Part shown: positions 9,498-18,426 of the stretch, piece after piece
Layout: the number at the start of each line of letters is the position of its first letter
Numbering within the stretch: position 1 is the stretch's first letter
From: an uncultured Tropicimonas sp.
GTDB taxonomy: Bacteria; Pseudomonadota; Alphaproteobacteria; Rhodobacterales; Rhodobacteraceae
Length of the DNA: 64,000 nucleotides
Direction of reading: 5' to 3'
NCBI GenBank assembly: GCA_947497945.1
Contig: CANMIP010000008.1
Coordinates: 124,001 to 188,000 of the forward strand
Position numbers and translations under genes: made by a program
Notes under the pieces: model-generated
The model's input: the letters and a program-made list of their open reading frames with translations, nothing else
Told to the model about the DNA's origin: nothing
Databases searched by the model: none

Positions 9498-10733
9498 ATG
9501 GGTCTCAACAAGAGTGACATGACGCTGCTCATCGTCGTCGCCATCCTGGCGCTCGGAGCACCGTTCATCCTGAACCCCTTCCCCGTCGACAGCGGCATGG
9601 CGCAGTTCAACGCCGGTTACCCGGACCTGATGCAGCGCTTCGTGATCTTCGGCATCCTCGCCATCGGCTTCAACATCCTGTTCGGCCTGACCGGCTATCT
9701 CTCCTTCGGCCACGCGGCCTTCCTGGGAGTGGGCTCCTACGCCGCCGTCTGGATGTTCAAGCTGCTGAGCTACAACGTGCTGCCGGCCATCGCGCTGTCG
9801 GTTGTCGTGGCCGGACTGTTCTCGGTGCTGATCGGCTATGTCTCGCTGCGCCGCTCGGGGATCTACTTCTCGATCCTGACACTGGCCTTCGCCCAGATGT
9901 CCTTCGCCCTCGCCTATTCGGTCCTGTCGAACCCCAAGTTCAACCTGACCAATGGCGAGACCGGCCTCCAGGTCTATGCCGGCGATCCGCAGATCTTCCA
10001 CCGCGAGGGCCTGCCGGATGTGCCGCATCTCTTCGGGATCGCCATGCGCGACAACTTCCTCGAGCTGAAGATGGGCGGCTGGGAGTTCACCTTCAACAAT
10101 GGCTACTATCTCTGCGCCATCATCATGCTGGTCGTGTTCTACCTGGCCATCCGCCTCTTCCGCTCGCCCTTCGGGCTGATGCTGCGCGCGGTCAAGTCGA
10201 ACCAGAACCGCCTGAACTATACCGGCCTGAACCCCAAGCCCTACACGCTCGCGGCCTTCATCATCTCGGGCATGTATGCCGGTCTGGCCGGTGGCCTGCT
10301 GGCCTCCATGGACCCGCTTGCCGGCGCCGAGCGCATGCAGTGGACCGCCTCTGGTGAGATCGTCCTGATGACCATCCTCGGCGGTGCCGGCACGTTGATT
10401 GGCCCGGTCCTCGGCGCAGGCTTCATCAAGTATTTCGAGAACATCTTCTCGAAGATCAACGACAACGTCCTGCACCAGTGGTTCGCCTTCATGCCGGACG
10501 GGATGGAAGACTTCATGGTCTTCATCGTGCATCCCTTTGTCGGCAAGGGCTGGCACCTCACGCTCGGCATCCTCTTCATGCTCGTCGTGACCTTCCTGCC
10601 CGGCGGCCTCGTCGAGGGCGGCCAGCGGATCGCCAACCTGTTCCGCAATCGCGGCAAGAAGAAGGGCGACGATGACAGCTACAAGCCCGACCCCGAGCAT
10701 CACCCCAAAGAAACGCCCCATGTGGCCGAATAA
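9498..10733 (+). CDS. LivM-type inner-membrane permease
   Basis: A 411-residue partner permease. [20 protein letters not shown] is the LivM signature, [17 protein letters not shown] is the coupling loop, and [17 protein letters not shown] is the C-terminal conserved segment. A hydrophilic tail of about 40 residues, rich in Lys, Asp and Pro, follows the last helix. A roughly 45-residue periplasmic insert after [12 protein letters not shown] is longer than in E. coli LivM. The gene is tightly packed between the LivH and LivG types. Confidence 0.93.
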   Translation: MGLNKSDMTLLIVVAILALGAPFILNPFPVDSGMAQFNAGYPDLMQRFVIFGILAIGFNILFGLTGYLSFGHAAFLGVGSYAAVWMFKLLSYNVLPAIALSVVVAGLFSVLIGYVSLRRSGIYFSILTLAFAQMSFALAYSVLSNPKFNLTNGETGLQVYAGDPQIFHREGLPDVPHLFGIAMRDNFLELKMGGWEFTFNNGYYLCAIIMLVVFYLAIRLFRSPFGLMLRAVKSNQNRLNYTGLNPKPYTLAAFIISGMYAGLAGGLLASMDPLAGAERMQWTASGEIVLMTILGGAGTLIGPVLGAGFIKYFENIFSKINDNVLHQWFAFMPDGMEDFMVFIVHPFVGKGWHLTLGILFMLVVTFLPGGLVEGGQRIANLFRNRGKKKGDDDSYKPDPEHHPKETPHVAE

Positions 10734-10746
10734 GGAGACCTGAGAA

Positions 10747-11502
10747 ATGGGAATTCTTGAAGTCAAAGGGGTGAACAAGCGCTTCGGCGGCCTGCAAGCC
10801 CTGGGCGACGTGAACCTCTCCGTGGAAGAAAACATCGTCCACGCGATCATCGGCCCCAATGGCGCCGGCAAGTCCACGCTGCTCAATTGCCTCGTCGGCA
10901 AGCTCATCCCCGATACCGGATCGGTCACCTTCGACGGCCAGTCGGTGCTGGGGCGCACGCCCTACGAGATCAACCAGATGGGCATTTCACGGGTGTTCCA
11001 GACGCCCGAGATCTTCGGGGACCTGACCGTGTTCGAGAACATGGTCATCCCCGCCTTCGCCAAGCGCGACGGGTCGTTCCGGATGCACGCGATCGAAAGC
11101 GTTGCCGCCGAGAAGGATATCTGTATGAAGGCCGAGCAGATGCTGGTCGAGGTCAACATGCAGGACAAGATCCAGATGCATGCCGCCTCGCTCTCGCGCG
11201 GCGACAAGCGGCGGCTGGAAATGGCGATGTGCCTGCTCCAGGAACCGCGCCTGCTGCTGTTGGACGAGCCCACCGCCGGCATGGCGCGGGCCGATACCAA
11301 CAACACGATCGACCTCCTGAAGGAGATCAAGGAGCAGCGCGACATCACGATCTGCATCATCGAGCATGACATGCATGTCGTCTTCAGCCTCGCCGACCGG
11401 ATCACGGTGCTTGCCCAGGGCACGCCGCTGGTCGAGGACAGCCCGGAGAATATCCGCGGCAATCCGAAGGTCCGCGAAGCCTATCTCGGCGAAGCAGCGT
11501 AA
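10747..11502 (+). CDS. LivG-type ABC ATPase
   Basis: A 251-residue nucleotide-binding subunit. Walker A is GPNGAGKST, the Q-loop region is GISRVFQTPEIFGDLTVFEN, Walker B is LLLLDEPTAGM, and the switch His is in IIEHDMHVVFSLAD. The signature motif is SLSRGDKRR in place of the usual LSGGQ-type sequence, a variant seen in some Liv-type ATPases of this group. A GGAGACC box precedes the start. Confidence 0.92.
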   Translation: MGILEVKGVNKRFGGLQALGDVNLSVEENIVHAIIGPNGAGKSTLLNCLVGKLIPDTGSVTFDGQSVLGRTPYEINQMGISRVFQTPEIFGDLTVFENMVIPAFAKRDGSFRMHAIESVAAEKDICMKAEQMLVEVNMQDKIQMHAASLSRGDKRRLEMAMCLLQEPRLLLLDEPTAGMARADTNNTIDLLKEIKEQRDITICIIEHDMHVVFSLADRITVLAQGTPLVEDSPENIRGNPKVREAYLGEAA

Positions 11503-11514
11503 GGGAGAGACCAA

Positions 11515-12270
11515 ATGAACGTCAAACCGGACTTTTCCAAGAACGCCAATATGGCGTCCACCGCCCCGGCCTTCCTGTCGATCTACGACATGCATGCCTA
11601 TTATGGCGAGAGCTACATCATCCAGGGGATTTCCTTCAACGTCCACGAAGGCGAGATCCTGGCGCTCCTGGGCCGCAACGGCGCGGGCAAGACCACCACG
11701 CTGCGCGGCATCGCGCGGATGGACGACCCGCAGGTCACCCATGGCGAGATCTGGCTCGACCACCAGCACCTGCACACGATGAAGAGCCACCAGGCCGCCA
11801 AATGCGGCATCGGCCTGGTGCCGGAAGATCGCTCGATCATCCCCGGCCTGACGGTGGAAGAGAACCTGCAACTGGCGCAGATCGTCGAGCCCATCGGCTG
11901 GAGCATCGACCGCCTCTACGACCTCTTTCCCCGCCTCGGCGAGCGCCGGAAACAGGAGGGCACCACCCTCTCGGGCGGCGAACAGCAGATGCTCGCCATC
12001 GCCCGCGCCCTGGGCCGCGACATCAAGGTGCTGCTTCTGGACGAGCCTTATGAGGGTCTCGCACCGGTCATCGTCGACGAGATCGAGAAGACGCTCATCC
12101 ACATCAAGGAGCAGGGCATCACCACGGTCATCGTCGAGCAGAACGCGGTGCGCGCACTGGAACTCGCCGACCGCGCGGTCATCCTCGATACCGGCTCCAT
12201 CGTCTTTGACGGTGCCGCCTCCGAAGTGCTTGAAAACGCAGAGCTCAGAGCCGAGTACCTAGCGATCTGA
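11515..12270 (+). CDS. LivF-type ABC ATPase
   Basis: A 251-residue second nucleotide-binding subunit and last gene of the importer. Walker A is GRNGAGKTT, the signature is TLSGGEQQML, Walker B is LLLDEPYEGLAP, and IVEQNAVRALELAD is the LivF-type switch region. It starts 12 bases after the LivG-type stop with a GGGAGAG box. An extra N-terminal segment of about 20 residues precedes the ATPase core. A strong terminator follows. Confidence 0.93.
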   Translation: MNVKPDFSKNANMASTAPAFLSIYDMHAYYGESYIIQGISFNVHEGEILALLGRNGAGKTTTLRGIARMDDPQVTHGEIWLDHQHLHTMKSHQAAKCGIGLVPEDRSIIPGLTVEENLQLAQIVEPIGWSIDRLYDLFPRLGERRKQEGTTLSGGEQQMLAIARALGRDIKVLLLDEPYEGLAPVIVDEIEKTLIHIKEQGITTVIVEQNAVRALELADRAVILDTGSIVFDGAASEVLENAELRAEYLAI

Positions 12271-12316
12271 GCCATGATCCCGAAGAGACGGGAAATCCCG
12301 TCTCATTGGTTCCCTT

Positions 12317-12346
12317 GCCGGGTCCTTCGGGGCCCGGCCTTTTTTA
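12317..12346 (+). terminator. Intrinsic terminator of the ABC operon
   Basis: GCCGGGTCC and its near-complement GGCCCGGC form a GC stem with a TTCG-type loop, followed by CTTTTTTATT. It lies 47 bases after the livF-type stop. A second perfect inverted repeat (GAGACGGG-AAAT-CCCGTCTC at 12285-12304) precedes it. Confidence 0.88.
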
Positions 12347-12560
12347 TTGTGGCCAGGAGTTCAAACCCGACCGCTTCGAGCCGCTAGCGGACGTTGGAAC
12401 CGAGCGTCTGTTGGCATGGACTCAAGGCGAAGCCGCCATGCCAGCGCCTGCGTCGCCATTGTCGCTCGGACCAATGGCGCTCCCAATGGCGCCCCCTGCG
12501 GGCAGGCGCCGGCACGGCTTGCGTTGTGCTCTTTGCGTCTGCCGAGTCGGACCGATCTGT

Positions 12561-12588
12561 CCGCAAACCGGATTTCCCCGGTTTGCGG
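12561..12588 (-). terminator. Hairpin downstream of the GarR-like gene
   Basis: CCGCAAACCGG pairs perfectly with CCGGTTTGCGG across a 6-base loop, 18 bases past the stop of the minus-strand GarR-like gene. No T-run follows on that strand, so termination is possible but unproven. The remaining bases from 12347 to 12606 show no gene. Confidence 0.4.
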
Positions 12589-12606
12589 AATGGTCTTTCC
12601 GGCGGA

Positions 12607-13497
12607 TCAGACCTCGTCGCCGATCTCGAAGCCGGTCATCGCTTCCAGCGCCTTGACGATGGCCGAGTGATCCCAGGCCCGTCCGCCGGCACCGACGCAG
12701 GCATTCCAAAGCGCGTGGGTGGTCGCCGTGTTGGGCAGCGGCACGCCGAGCGCATAAGCTTCGGTCAACGCGAGGTTGAGATCCTTGCGGTGCAGCTCGA
12801 TACGGCCACCCGGCTCGAAATTGCGCTCGATCATGCGCTTGCCGTGGTTCTGGAAGACAAGCGAGTCGGCCCAGCCCCCTGCCAGCGCCTCATGCACCTT
12901 GCGCGGATCGGCCCCGGCCTTCGCCGCCAGCAGCAGCGCTTCGGCCACGGCTTCGATCGTGTTTCCGACGATGATCTGGTTGCAGATCTTGGTCATCTGT
13001 CCGATCCCGTTCGGACCGACAAGCGTCACGTTCTTCCCCATGCACTCGATGGCCGACCTGGCGCGGTCGAATGCGTCCTGGTTGCCGCCACACATGATCG
13101 CCAACGTGCCCGCCTGCGCGCCGACATCGCCGCCCGAAACCGGCGCATCGATATATTCGCAGCCCAGTTCGTTGATCTTCGCCGCGTATTCCCGCGTCTC
13201 TTTCGGCGCGATGGAGCTGTGATCGATGACGATCTTGCCCGGCGTCAGCCCTTCGGCCACGCCGTTCTCACCGAAGAGAACCTTTCCGACATCCGGCGTG
13301 TTCGGCAGCATCGTGAACACCATCTCGGAAGCCTTCGCCACCTCCGCCGGTGTTGCACAGACAACCGCCCCGCCCTCGATCAGGGCATCGGGAACTTTCG
13401 TCACATCGCAGACAAAAAGCTCGTGGCCGCCCTTTTGCAGATTGGCCGCCATCGGCCCGCCCATGATCCCTACACCGATGAAACCCAGTTTGCTCAT
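12607..13497 (-). CDS. Tartronate semialdehyde reductase / 3-hydroxyisobutyrate dehydrogenase family
   Basis: A 296-residue NAD(P)-dependent beta-hydroxyacid dehydrogenase. The dinucleotide site is GFIGVGIMGGPMAANL, the substrate motif is DAPVSGGDVGAQAGTL, and the catalytic Lys is K170 in GQMTKICNQI. The pattern is closest to GarR/GlxR, which reduces tartronate semialdehyde to D-glycerate, with 3-hydroxyisobutyrate dehydrogenase as the alternative. The start at 13497 follows AGAGGAGG. It diverges from a GntR regulator, and a TGTC-T-GACA palindrome lies 47 bases upstream. The nearby pyruvate kinase supports a glycerate route. Confidence 0.88.
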   Translation of the reverse strand: MSKLGFIGVGIMGGPMAANLQKGGHELFVCDVTKVPDALIEGGAVVCATPAEVAKASEMVFTMLPNTPDVGKVLFGENGVAEGLTPGKIVIDHSSIAPKETREYAAKINELGCEYIDAPVSGGDVGAQAGTLAIMCGGNQDAFDRARSAIECMGKNVTLVGPNGIGQMTKICNQIIVGNTIEAVAEALLLAAKAGADPRKVHEALAGGWADSLVFQNHGKRMIERNFEPGGRIELHRKDLNLALTEAYALGVPLPNTATTHALWNACVGAGGRAWDHSAIVKALEAMTGFEIGDEV

Positions 13498-13543
13498 CGA
13501 AGCCTCCTCTAGCAGATTCATTGCTGGACAAGGCATATTGAAA

Positions 13544-13639
13544 TGTCTGACAATTGCAAGGTGAATACGCAACTACCATCCTGCGCGACGAGTGTCGTGC
13601 CACTATGACGCAAGCAACCGCGCTTCATTTGTCAGACAA
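13544..13639. promoter_or_regulatory. Two TGTC-N-GACA palindromes in the divergent promoter
   Basis: TGTCTGACA lies at 13544-13552 and the 11-base perfect palindrome TTGTCAGACAA at 13629-13639. They sit between the GarR-like gene and the GntR/FCD regulator. FCD-type GntR proteins commonly bind short palindromes of this shape, so these are probably its operators. A third copy lies just downstream of the regulator gene. Confidence 0.65.
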
Positions 13640-13685
13640 GCGGGCTATAGACCCCGGACAAGGTGGCGCGGACAGGAGGCCGGCG

Positions 13686-14486
13686 ATGGAGCCGACAGTT
13701 ACGATCAGCAAGGATCTTCCGCTCGGCGACCAGATCGCCGCGTCTCTCGGGCATGACCTGCTCTCGGGCCGCTACCAGCCGGGCGAGGTGTTGCCGACCG
13801 AAATGGAGCTTGTCGAACGCTTCGGCGTGAGCCGCGCCTCGGTGCGCAGCGGGTTGCAGACGCTGACATCGCGCGGGATCGTCGAACGTTTCGTCGGCAT
13901 GGGCACGGTGGCGCGGGATTTCCGGGACTGGAACATCCTCGACCCGATGGTGACCGGCCTGCTTGCCGACCATGCCAACCCGCATCCGGATCTCGTGCGG
14001 TCGATCTTCGAGTTCCGCTATTCCGCCGAGCCGCTGATCGCCTCGCTCGCCGCGCGGCATGCACGGGCCCGCGACCTGGTTGCGATGGAGGATGCCGTCG
14101 AAGGCATGGCACGCTGCGGCGCGATGCTGGGGACGGAAGAGGCGGATTTCACCGCGCATGATGTCAGCTTCCACGTCGCGGTCTATCGCGGCACGCATAA
14201 CGCGATCTGGACGCATCTGGCGCATATCCTGCGCCCTGCGATCACGCTTGTCGTGCGGCGCAGCAACGAGAGGACCGAGGAACTCCGCGAGGCGCTCGCA
14301 CGGCACCGGGCGTTGATGGAAGCCATCCGCCTGCGCGACCCCGCCGGCGCGTTTGATGCCGCACTTCGGATCATGCAACTCACCGCCGTGGAGCTTGGCA
14401 TCGACCCGCTGCAAGGAGAGAAGTCGGATGTCTCGGCGATGCTGAAGGCGAGTTTCGGTGCTGGCAGCCCGGAGGAAGAGGCCTGA
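13686..14486 (+). CDS. GntR-family (FadR/FCD) transcriptional regulator
   Basis: A 266-residue regulator. The N-terminal winged helix covers residues 10-75 (LLSGRYQPGEVLPTEMELVE, then FGVSRASVRSGLQTL). A C-terminal all-helical FCD ligand domain has the metal-binding type motifs FRYSAEPLIASLAA, HDVSFHVAVYRGTHN and EELREALARHRALM. The start at 13686 follows ACAGGAGG; earlier in-frame starts lack a ribosome site and would place the coding start ahead of the second operator. It probably senses a hydroxy acid or sugar acid and controls itself and the divergent GarR-like gene. Confidence 0.9.
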   Translation: MEPTVTISKDLPLGDQIAASLGHDLLSGRYQPGEVLPTEMELVERFGVSRASVRSGLQTLTSRGIVERFVGMGTVARDFRDWNILDPMVTGLLADHANPHPDLVRSIFEFRYSAEPLIASLAARHARARDLVAMEDAVEGMARCGAMLGTEEADFTAHDVSFHVAVYRGTHNAIWTHLAHILRPAITLVVRRSNERTEELREALARHRALMEAIRLRDPAGAFDAALRIMQLTAVELGIDPLQGEKSDVSAMLKASFGAGSPEEEA

Positions 14487-14988
14487 ACCGGCAAGCTGTC
14501 TGACAGGTTTGGCGACCTCACTCCTGCGGTGCCCCGGTCCGCCGGGACAGTCGTATCCGCCCTCGCCCGAGTACACCCCGATTGACCCGGATCATGGCGC
14601 TTGCGGGCGTCGGAGGTGCAAAATGGCGGCGCAGCCTCAGGAAGAGTCCTCATGCCCGGACTTGCCGTGCCTTCCGTCATGCCCTCTCCCAGCTTCTCAC
14701 CTGCGGACAGCATTGCCGCCGGGGGGACAGCGTTGGAGCGGTTTCAGGACTTCTGGCAACGCAATCAGCCTGCCCCGACCATCCAGTCAGAAATAGGTGC
14801 CGGCGCGACCCAAAGCCCCCGCTGCGAATCTGCGCCCCGCGCGACTGCCACGTTCGGTGTCGCACTGGGCCCGCATGGCAGCTTTCCCGAAATCGACATT
14901 GTTTCCCGGGCCGGACGATCCCAGATTGCGCCCGAGAGGCCTTCGCGCCGCCACCCCGAACATTGTCACATTGAACAGGAGGTCCCTC
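14487..14988. other. 500-base leader of the pyruvate kinase gene with a third operator copy
   Basis: CTGTCTGACAG (14496-14506), a perfect 11-base palindrome matching the two upstream sites, begins 10 bases after the GntR stop. The rest of the interval contains no convincing gene; several overlapping frames are open but lack ribosome sites and motifs. The position of the palindrome suggests that the GntR protein also controls the pyruvate kinase gene. Confidence 0.5.
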
Positions 14989-16491
14989 GTGGAGCCGTCT
15001 CCCGCCGCCCATTCCCTTTCCCCCACCGAGAGCGCCACGGAGTTGCACGGGCGCCTGGCGCAGCTGCGCAACGGTATCGAGCGCGAGGCCGGAAAGACCC
15101 TGGATGACTGGCGACCGGCGATCCGCCGCGAGGAGTTCCTGCCATCGGCGACGAATCTCGCGCGCTATCTCGCCCTGCGCAAGGTCGACCTTCGCGACCT
15201 CCAGGACCGCCTGATCGTGCTCGGCCTCTCCTCGCTGGGCCGGTGCGAGGACCATGTTCGCGCCACGCTGGACGCCACCTCTGCGACGCTGGCCTCGATC
15301 GCCGGCCTGACGCCGGAAGGTTATCCGAGCGCACGCGCCTTCCATGACGGCGCCGCCAGGGTCGCGCTGGCCAAGGACGCGATGTTCGGCCCGGGTCAGG
15401 CGGATACCTGCATCATGGTCACCCTGCCGACCGAGGCCGCGGAGGACGAGAATATCGTCCGCCAGTTCGTCTATGCCGGCGCCGATTCCGTGCGCATCAA
15501 CTGCGCGCATGACGACGAACAGGTCTGGGGCGCGATGATCTCCCATGTGCGCCGGGTCTCGGAGGAGGTTGGCCGGCCGGTGCGGATCAACATGGATCTG
15601 GGCGGGCCGAAGCTGCGGACCGATCTTGGCGACCGGCTCAAGGGCAAGCGCCTCTTCACGGGCGATCGCTTCCGGCTCGTCCCTGGCCAGCCGGTGAAGG
15701 GCAAGGGCATTGCCGAGGCCACGCTCAACCATCCCGAGTTGATCGGGAAACTGGAGGTGGGCACGGAGATCTGGCTCGATGACGGCAAGATCGGCGGGCG
15801 GGTCGAAGCGCTGGAAGCCGGCACAGCGCTGGTCGAGGTGACATCGGTGCGGCCCACAGGCGTCAAGATCAAGCATGGCAAGGGGGTGAATCTGCCCGGT
15901 GTCGAGGTCGAGATCCCGGCGCTGACCGAGAAGGACCTGAACGATCTCGATTTCGTCGCCCGCAATGCGGACACGATCGGTTTCTCCTTCGTGCAGACTC
16001 CACAGGACATGCGCGACCTTATCGCGGCGCTGGAGGCACGGCTGGGCGACGGCGACCTGCCGGCCGTGATGCTTAAGATCGAGACCGAGCTGGCTGTGCG
16101 GAACCTGCCGCGGCTGCTGGTGCAGGCGGGCGGACGGTTGCCGGTCGCGGTGATGATCGCGCGCGGGGATCTCTCGGTCGAGCTGGGCATGAACCGGACC
16201 TCGGAGATGCAGGAGGAGATCCTTTGGATGTGTGCCGCTGCCCATGTGCCGACAGTCTGGGCAACGCAGGTGCTCGAGAGCCTGATGAAGGAAGGCCGCG
16301 CCAGCCGTGCCGAGGTGACCGATGCCGCGATGGGGCAGCGGGCCGAATGCGTGATGCTGAACAAGGGGCCATATGCGCCGCAGGGGATTGCCTTCCTGCA
16401 GGAAGTGCTGCGGCGGATGGATCGGCATCACGGCAAGCGGATCGCCATTCTCGGCCCGCTCCACTCCTGGCAGGAGCCGCAGGCGCTCTAA
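14989..16491 (+). CDS. Atypical pyruvate kinase-like protein lacking the C-terminal domain
   Basis: Pyruvate kinase transfers phosphate from PEP to ADP. This 500-residue protein starts at GTG 14989, directly after AACAGGAGG. About 120 residues of unfamiliar helical sequence precede the barrel. The barrel carries DSVRINCAHDD, VRINMDLGGPKLRT, a B-domain, the KIET variant of the usual KIEN active-site motif, and ARGDLSVELG. After the ATQVLESLM segment the usual SGET motif is replaced by VMLNKGPY. The chain ends soon afterwards, so the allosteric C-terminal domain is absent. The tartrate/glycerate operons of other bacteria carry a pyruvate kinase (TtuE), which fits the GarR-like neighbour. Catalytic activity is likely but not assured. 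Confidence 0.82.
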   Translation: MEPSPAAHSLSPTESATELHGRLAQLRNGIEREAGKTLDDWRPAIRREEFLPSATNLARYLALRKVDLRDLQDRLIVLGLSSLGRCEDHVRATLDATSATLASIAGLTPEGYPSARAFHDGAARVALAKDAMFGPGQADTCIMVTLPTEAAEDENIVRQFVYAGADSVRINCAHDDEQVWGAMISHVRRVSEEVGRPVRINMDLGGPKLRTDLGDRLKGKRLFTGDRFRLVPGQPVKGKGIAEATLNHPELIGKLEVGTEIWLDDGKIGGRVEALEAGTALVEVTSVRPTGVKIKHGKGVNLPGVEVEIPALTEKDLNDLDFVARNADTIGFSFVQTPQDMRDLIAALEARLGDGDLPAVMLKIETELAVRNLPRLLVQAGGRLPVAVMIARGDLSVELGMNRTSEMQEEILWMCAAAHVPTVWATQVLESLMKEGRASRAEVTDAAMGQRAECVMLNKGPYAPQGIAFLQEVLRRMDRHHGKRIAILGPLHSWQEPQAL

Positions 16492-16774
16492 GACAGGCCG
16501 GCACGCCGCTCCCAGCTGGCTGCGATAAAGCCCCCAAAAGAAGGAAACATGGCCGGAGGCCACCATGCCGGCACCCTCCCATGGTCAGATCCTGGCGCGG
16601 CTTGGGGTCCATTGCGTCGTGACCACAGGAATGGCAGGGTTCCCTGCATATTGGCCCCGGAGGCCGTTGCCGCGCCCGGAGTGGCATCTCCAGGCGGCGC
16701 GAGGTCATTCGGTGGCCGGCCTTGACGTCCGGGGCGGACATGACGATCTCTGCTCGATCCAACAGGAGACCAGA

Positions 16775-17794
16775 ATGAACATCCCCACCAAGATGCAGGG
16801 CCTCGCGCTGCTGAATGACGGCTACTCGAAAACACCGGCGACGCAGGAGCTGGACAACCTCTCCCCCTTCATCGAGCTTCGCGAGTTGGATGTGCCGCAG
16901 CCCGGACCGGGCTTTGCGCTGGTCAAGGTGGCGCGCGCGGCGGTGAACCCCTCCGACGCGGCGTTCATCAAGGGCGTCTACGGGCAGGCGCGGGTCGCCG
17001 GACAGGCGGCGGGCTTCGAGGGCACGGGCACTGTCGTGGCCGGCGACACGCCGCTGCTGGGCCAGCGCGTAAGCTTCTTTGCCGCCGGGTCGGGGAGCTG
17101 GGCCGAGTATTGCCTTGCCCCGATCCACATGCTGATCCCGCTGCGCCCGGACCTGCGCGACGAGGACGCGGCCGGGCTGATCGTCAACCCGCTCACCGCC
17201 GTCGCCATGTTCGACATCGCGCGCGAGGACGGGGCGGACAGCTTCGTCATCACCGCCGCCGGCTCCCAGCTCGGCAAGTTCCTGATCGGGCTCGGCAGGG
17301 ATAACGGCATCGGCGCGCTCGCCGTCATCCGGCGTGGGCAGCAGGAAGCGGCGCTGCGCGAACTGGGCGCGGCGGATGTGCTGGTGACCGAGGGCGACGG
17401 GCTGGCGGCGCGGATCGACGCGCTGTTCCAGGCGCATTCGCCGCGCGTCCTGCTCGACGCGGTGGGCGACCAGATCTCGGCCGATCTCTTCTTTGCCATG
17501 CCGGAGCGCGCCCGCTGGATCTCCTATGGCCGGCTGGCGCCCAAGCCGCCAGTGCTGACACAACTGCCGCAATTCATCTTCAAACAGAAGCAGATCGAGG
17601 GCTTCTGGCTCGCCGCCTGGCTCCGCAACACGGCGCCCGAGAAGATCGGCGCGGTGGTCCAGGAGGTGCAGGCGCGCTTTGCCGAGGGCAAGTGGCGCAC
17701 CGATATCACCGCCTCCCTGCCACTTGGCGAGGTCATGCAGGCGCTGCCGGCGGCCTATGCGGCCAAGGATTCCAAGGTGCTGATCCAACCCTGA
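16775..17794 (+). CDS. Zinc-independent MDR-family NAD(P)H-dependent oxidoreductase
   Basis: A 339-residue medium-chain dehydrogenase/reductase of the quinone-reductase or enoyl-reductase type. The N-terminal catalytic domain contains VNPSDAAFIKGVYGQ and GFEGTGTVV. The cofactor domain is around residues 150-260 (FVITAAGSQLGKFLIGLGRD), and no structural zinc Cys cluster is seen. The start at 16775 follows AACAGGAG. It stands alone between the pyruvate kinase and accB. The substrate is unknown. The 283 bases before it show no gene. Confidence 0.85.
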   Translation: MNIPTKMQGLALLNDGYSKTPATQELDNLSPFIELRELDVPQPGPGFALVKVARAAVNPSDAAFIKGVYGQARVAGQAAGFEGTGTVVAGDTPLLGQRVSFFAAGSGSWAEYCLAPIHMLIPLRPDLRDEDAAGLIVNPLTAVAMFDIAREDGADSFVITAAGSQLGKFLIGLGRDNGIGALAVIRRGQQEAALRELGAADVLVTEGDGLAARIDALFQAHSPRVLLDAVGDQISADLFFAMPERARWISYGRLAPKPPVLTQLPQFIFKQKQIEGFWLAAWLRNTAPEKIGAVVQEVQARFAEGKWRTDITASLPLGEVMQALPAAYAAKDSKVLIQP

Positions 17795-17801
17795 GCCACG
17801 A

Positions 17802-17835
17802 TTGCCCGTCCCGGCGCAATGCCGCGGGCGGGCAA
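17802..17835 (+). terminator. Weak hairpin after the MDR oxidoreductase
   Basis: TTGCCCG and CGGGCAA pair across a loop that itself holds GC-rich pairs. The structure begins 7 bases after the stop. Only AAAACG follows, so this is a possible but weak terminator. Confidence 0.35.
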
Positions 17836-17946
17836 AACGCCTCCGAAGAGCCGTAATATGCCAAATGCCGTAACGTCTCTTTTATCCGCTCCCCGCTTCG
17901 GCTAAATGCAGGGCAGTTTCCAAAGCACAAGAAAGGCATGGGCCCA

Positions 17947-18426
17947 ATGACCAGGACGAGTCAGGACGCGGATGTCGCCTTCATCGAGGCGCTCGCGGAA
18001 TTGCTGCGGGCGAATGATCTGACCGAGGTCGAGGTCATGCGCGAATATGGCGACAATGACAGCCTGAATGTGCGCGTGAGCCGTCAGATCACGGCCGCTC
18101 CAGTCGCTGTTGCCGCCCCCGTTGCGGTTGCCCCGGTTGCCGCCGCCGAGGCCGCGCCGGCCGCTGCCCCGGTCGAGGACCCCGCTCAGCTGCCCGGCGC
18201 CGTGACCTCGCCGATGGTCGGCACGGTCTATCTTGCCTCCGAGCCCGGCGCTCCGGACTTCGTTTCCGTGGGCGACAGCGTCTCCGAAGGCCAGACGATC
18301 CTGATCGTCGAGGCGATGAAGACGATGAACCAGATCCCCGCGCCGAAAGGCGGGACGGTCAAGCGCATCCTGGTTGAAAACGGCGCCCCGGTGGAATTTG
18401 GCGCCCCGCTGATGATCATCGAGTGA
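17947..18426 (+). CDS. accB: Biotin carboxyl carrier protein of acetyl-CoA carboxylase
   Basis: A 159-residue AccB. It carries the covalently bound biotin that moves CO2 between AccC and the AccAD transferase in fatty-acid synthesis. The N-terminal domain ([20 protein letters not shown]) is followed by an Ala/Pro/Val linker at residues 50-80, then the biotinyl domain with K125 in EAMKTMN. The ATG at 17947 is chosen because homologues begin at this point; an ATG three codons earlier is closer to a GAAAGG box and cannot be excluded. Its stop overlaps the accC start by one base (TGATG). Confidence 0.95.
   Translation: MTRTSQDADVAFIEALAELLRANDLTEVEVMREYGDNDSLNVRVSRQITAAPVAVAAPVAVAPVAAAEAAPAAAPVEDPAQLPGAVTSPMVGTVYLASEPGAPDFVSVGDSVSEGQTILIVEAMKTMNQIPAPKGGTVKRILVENGAPVEFGAPLMIIE

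Noticed and set aside
16565-16774. 70-codon upstream extension of the MDR oxidoreductase
   Set aside because: MNIPTKMQGLALL at 16775 follows a proper ribosome site and fits the family start.
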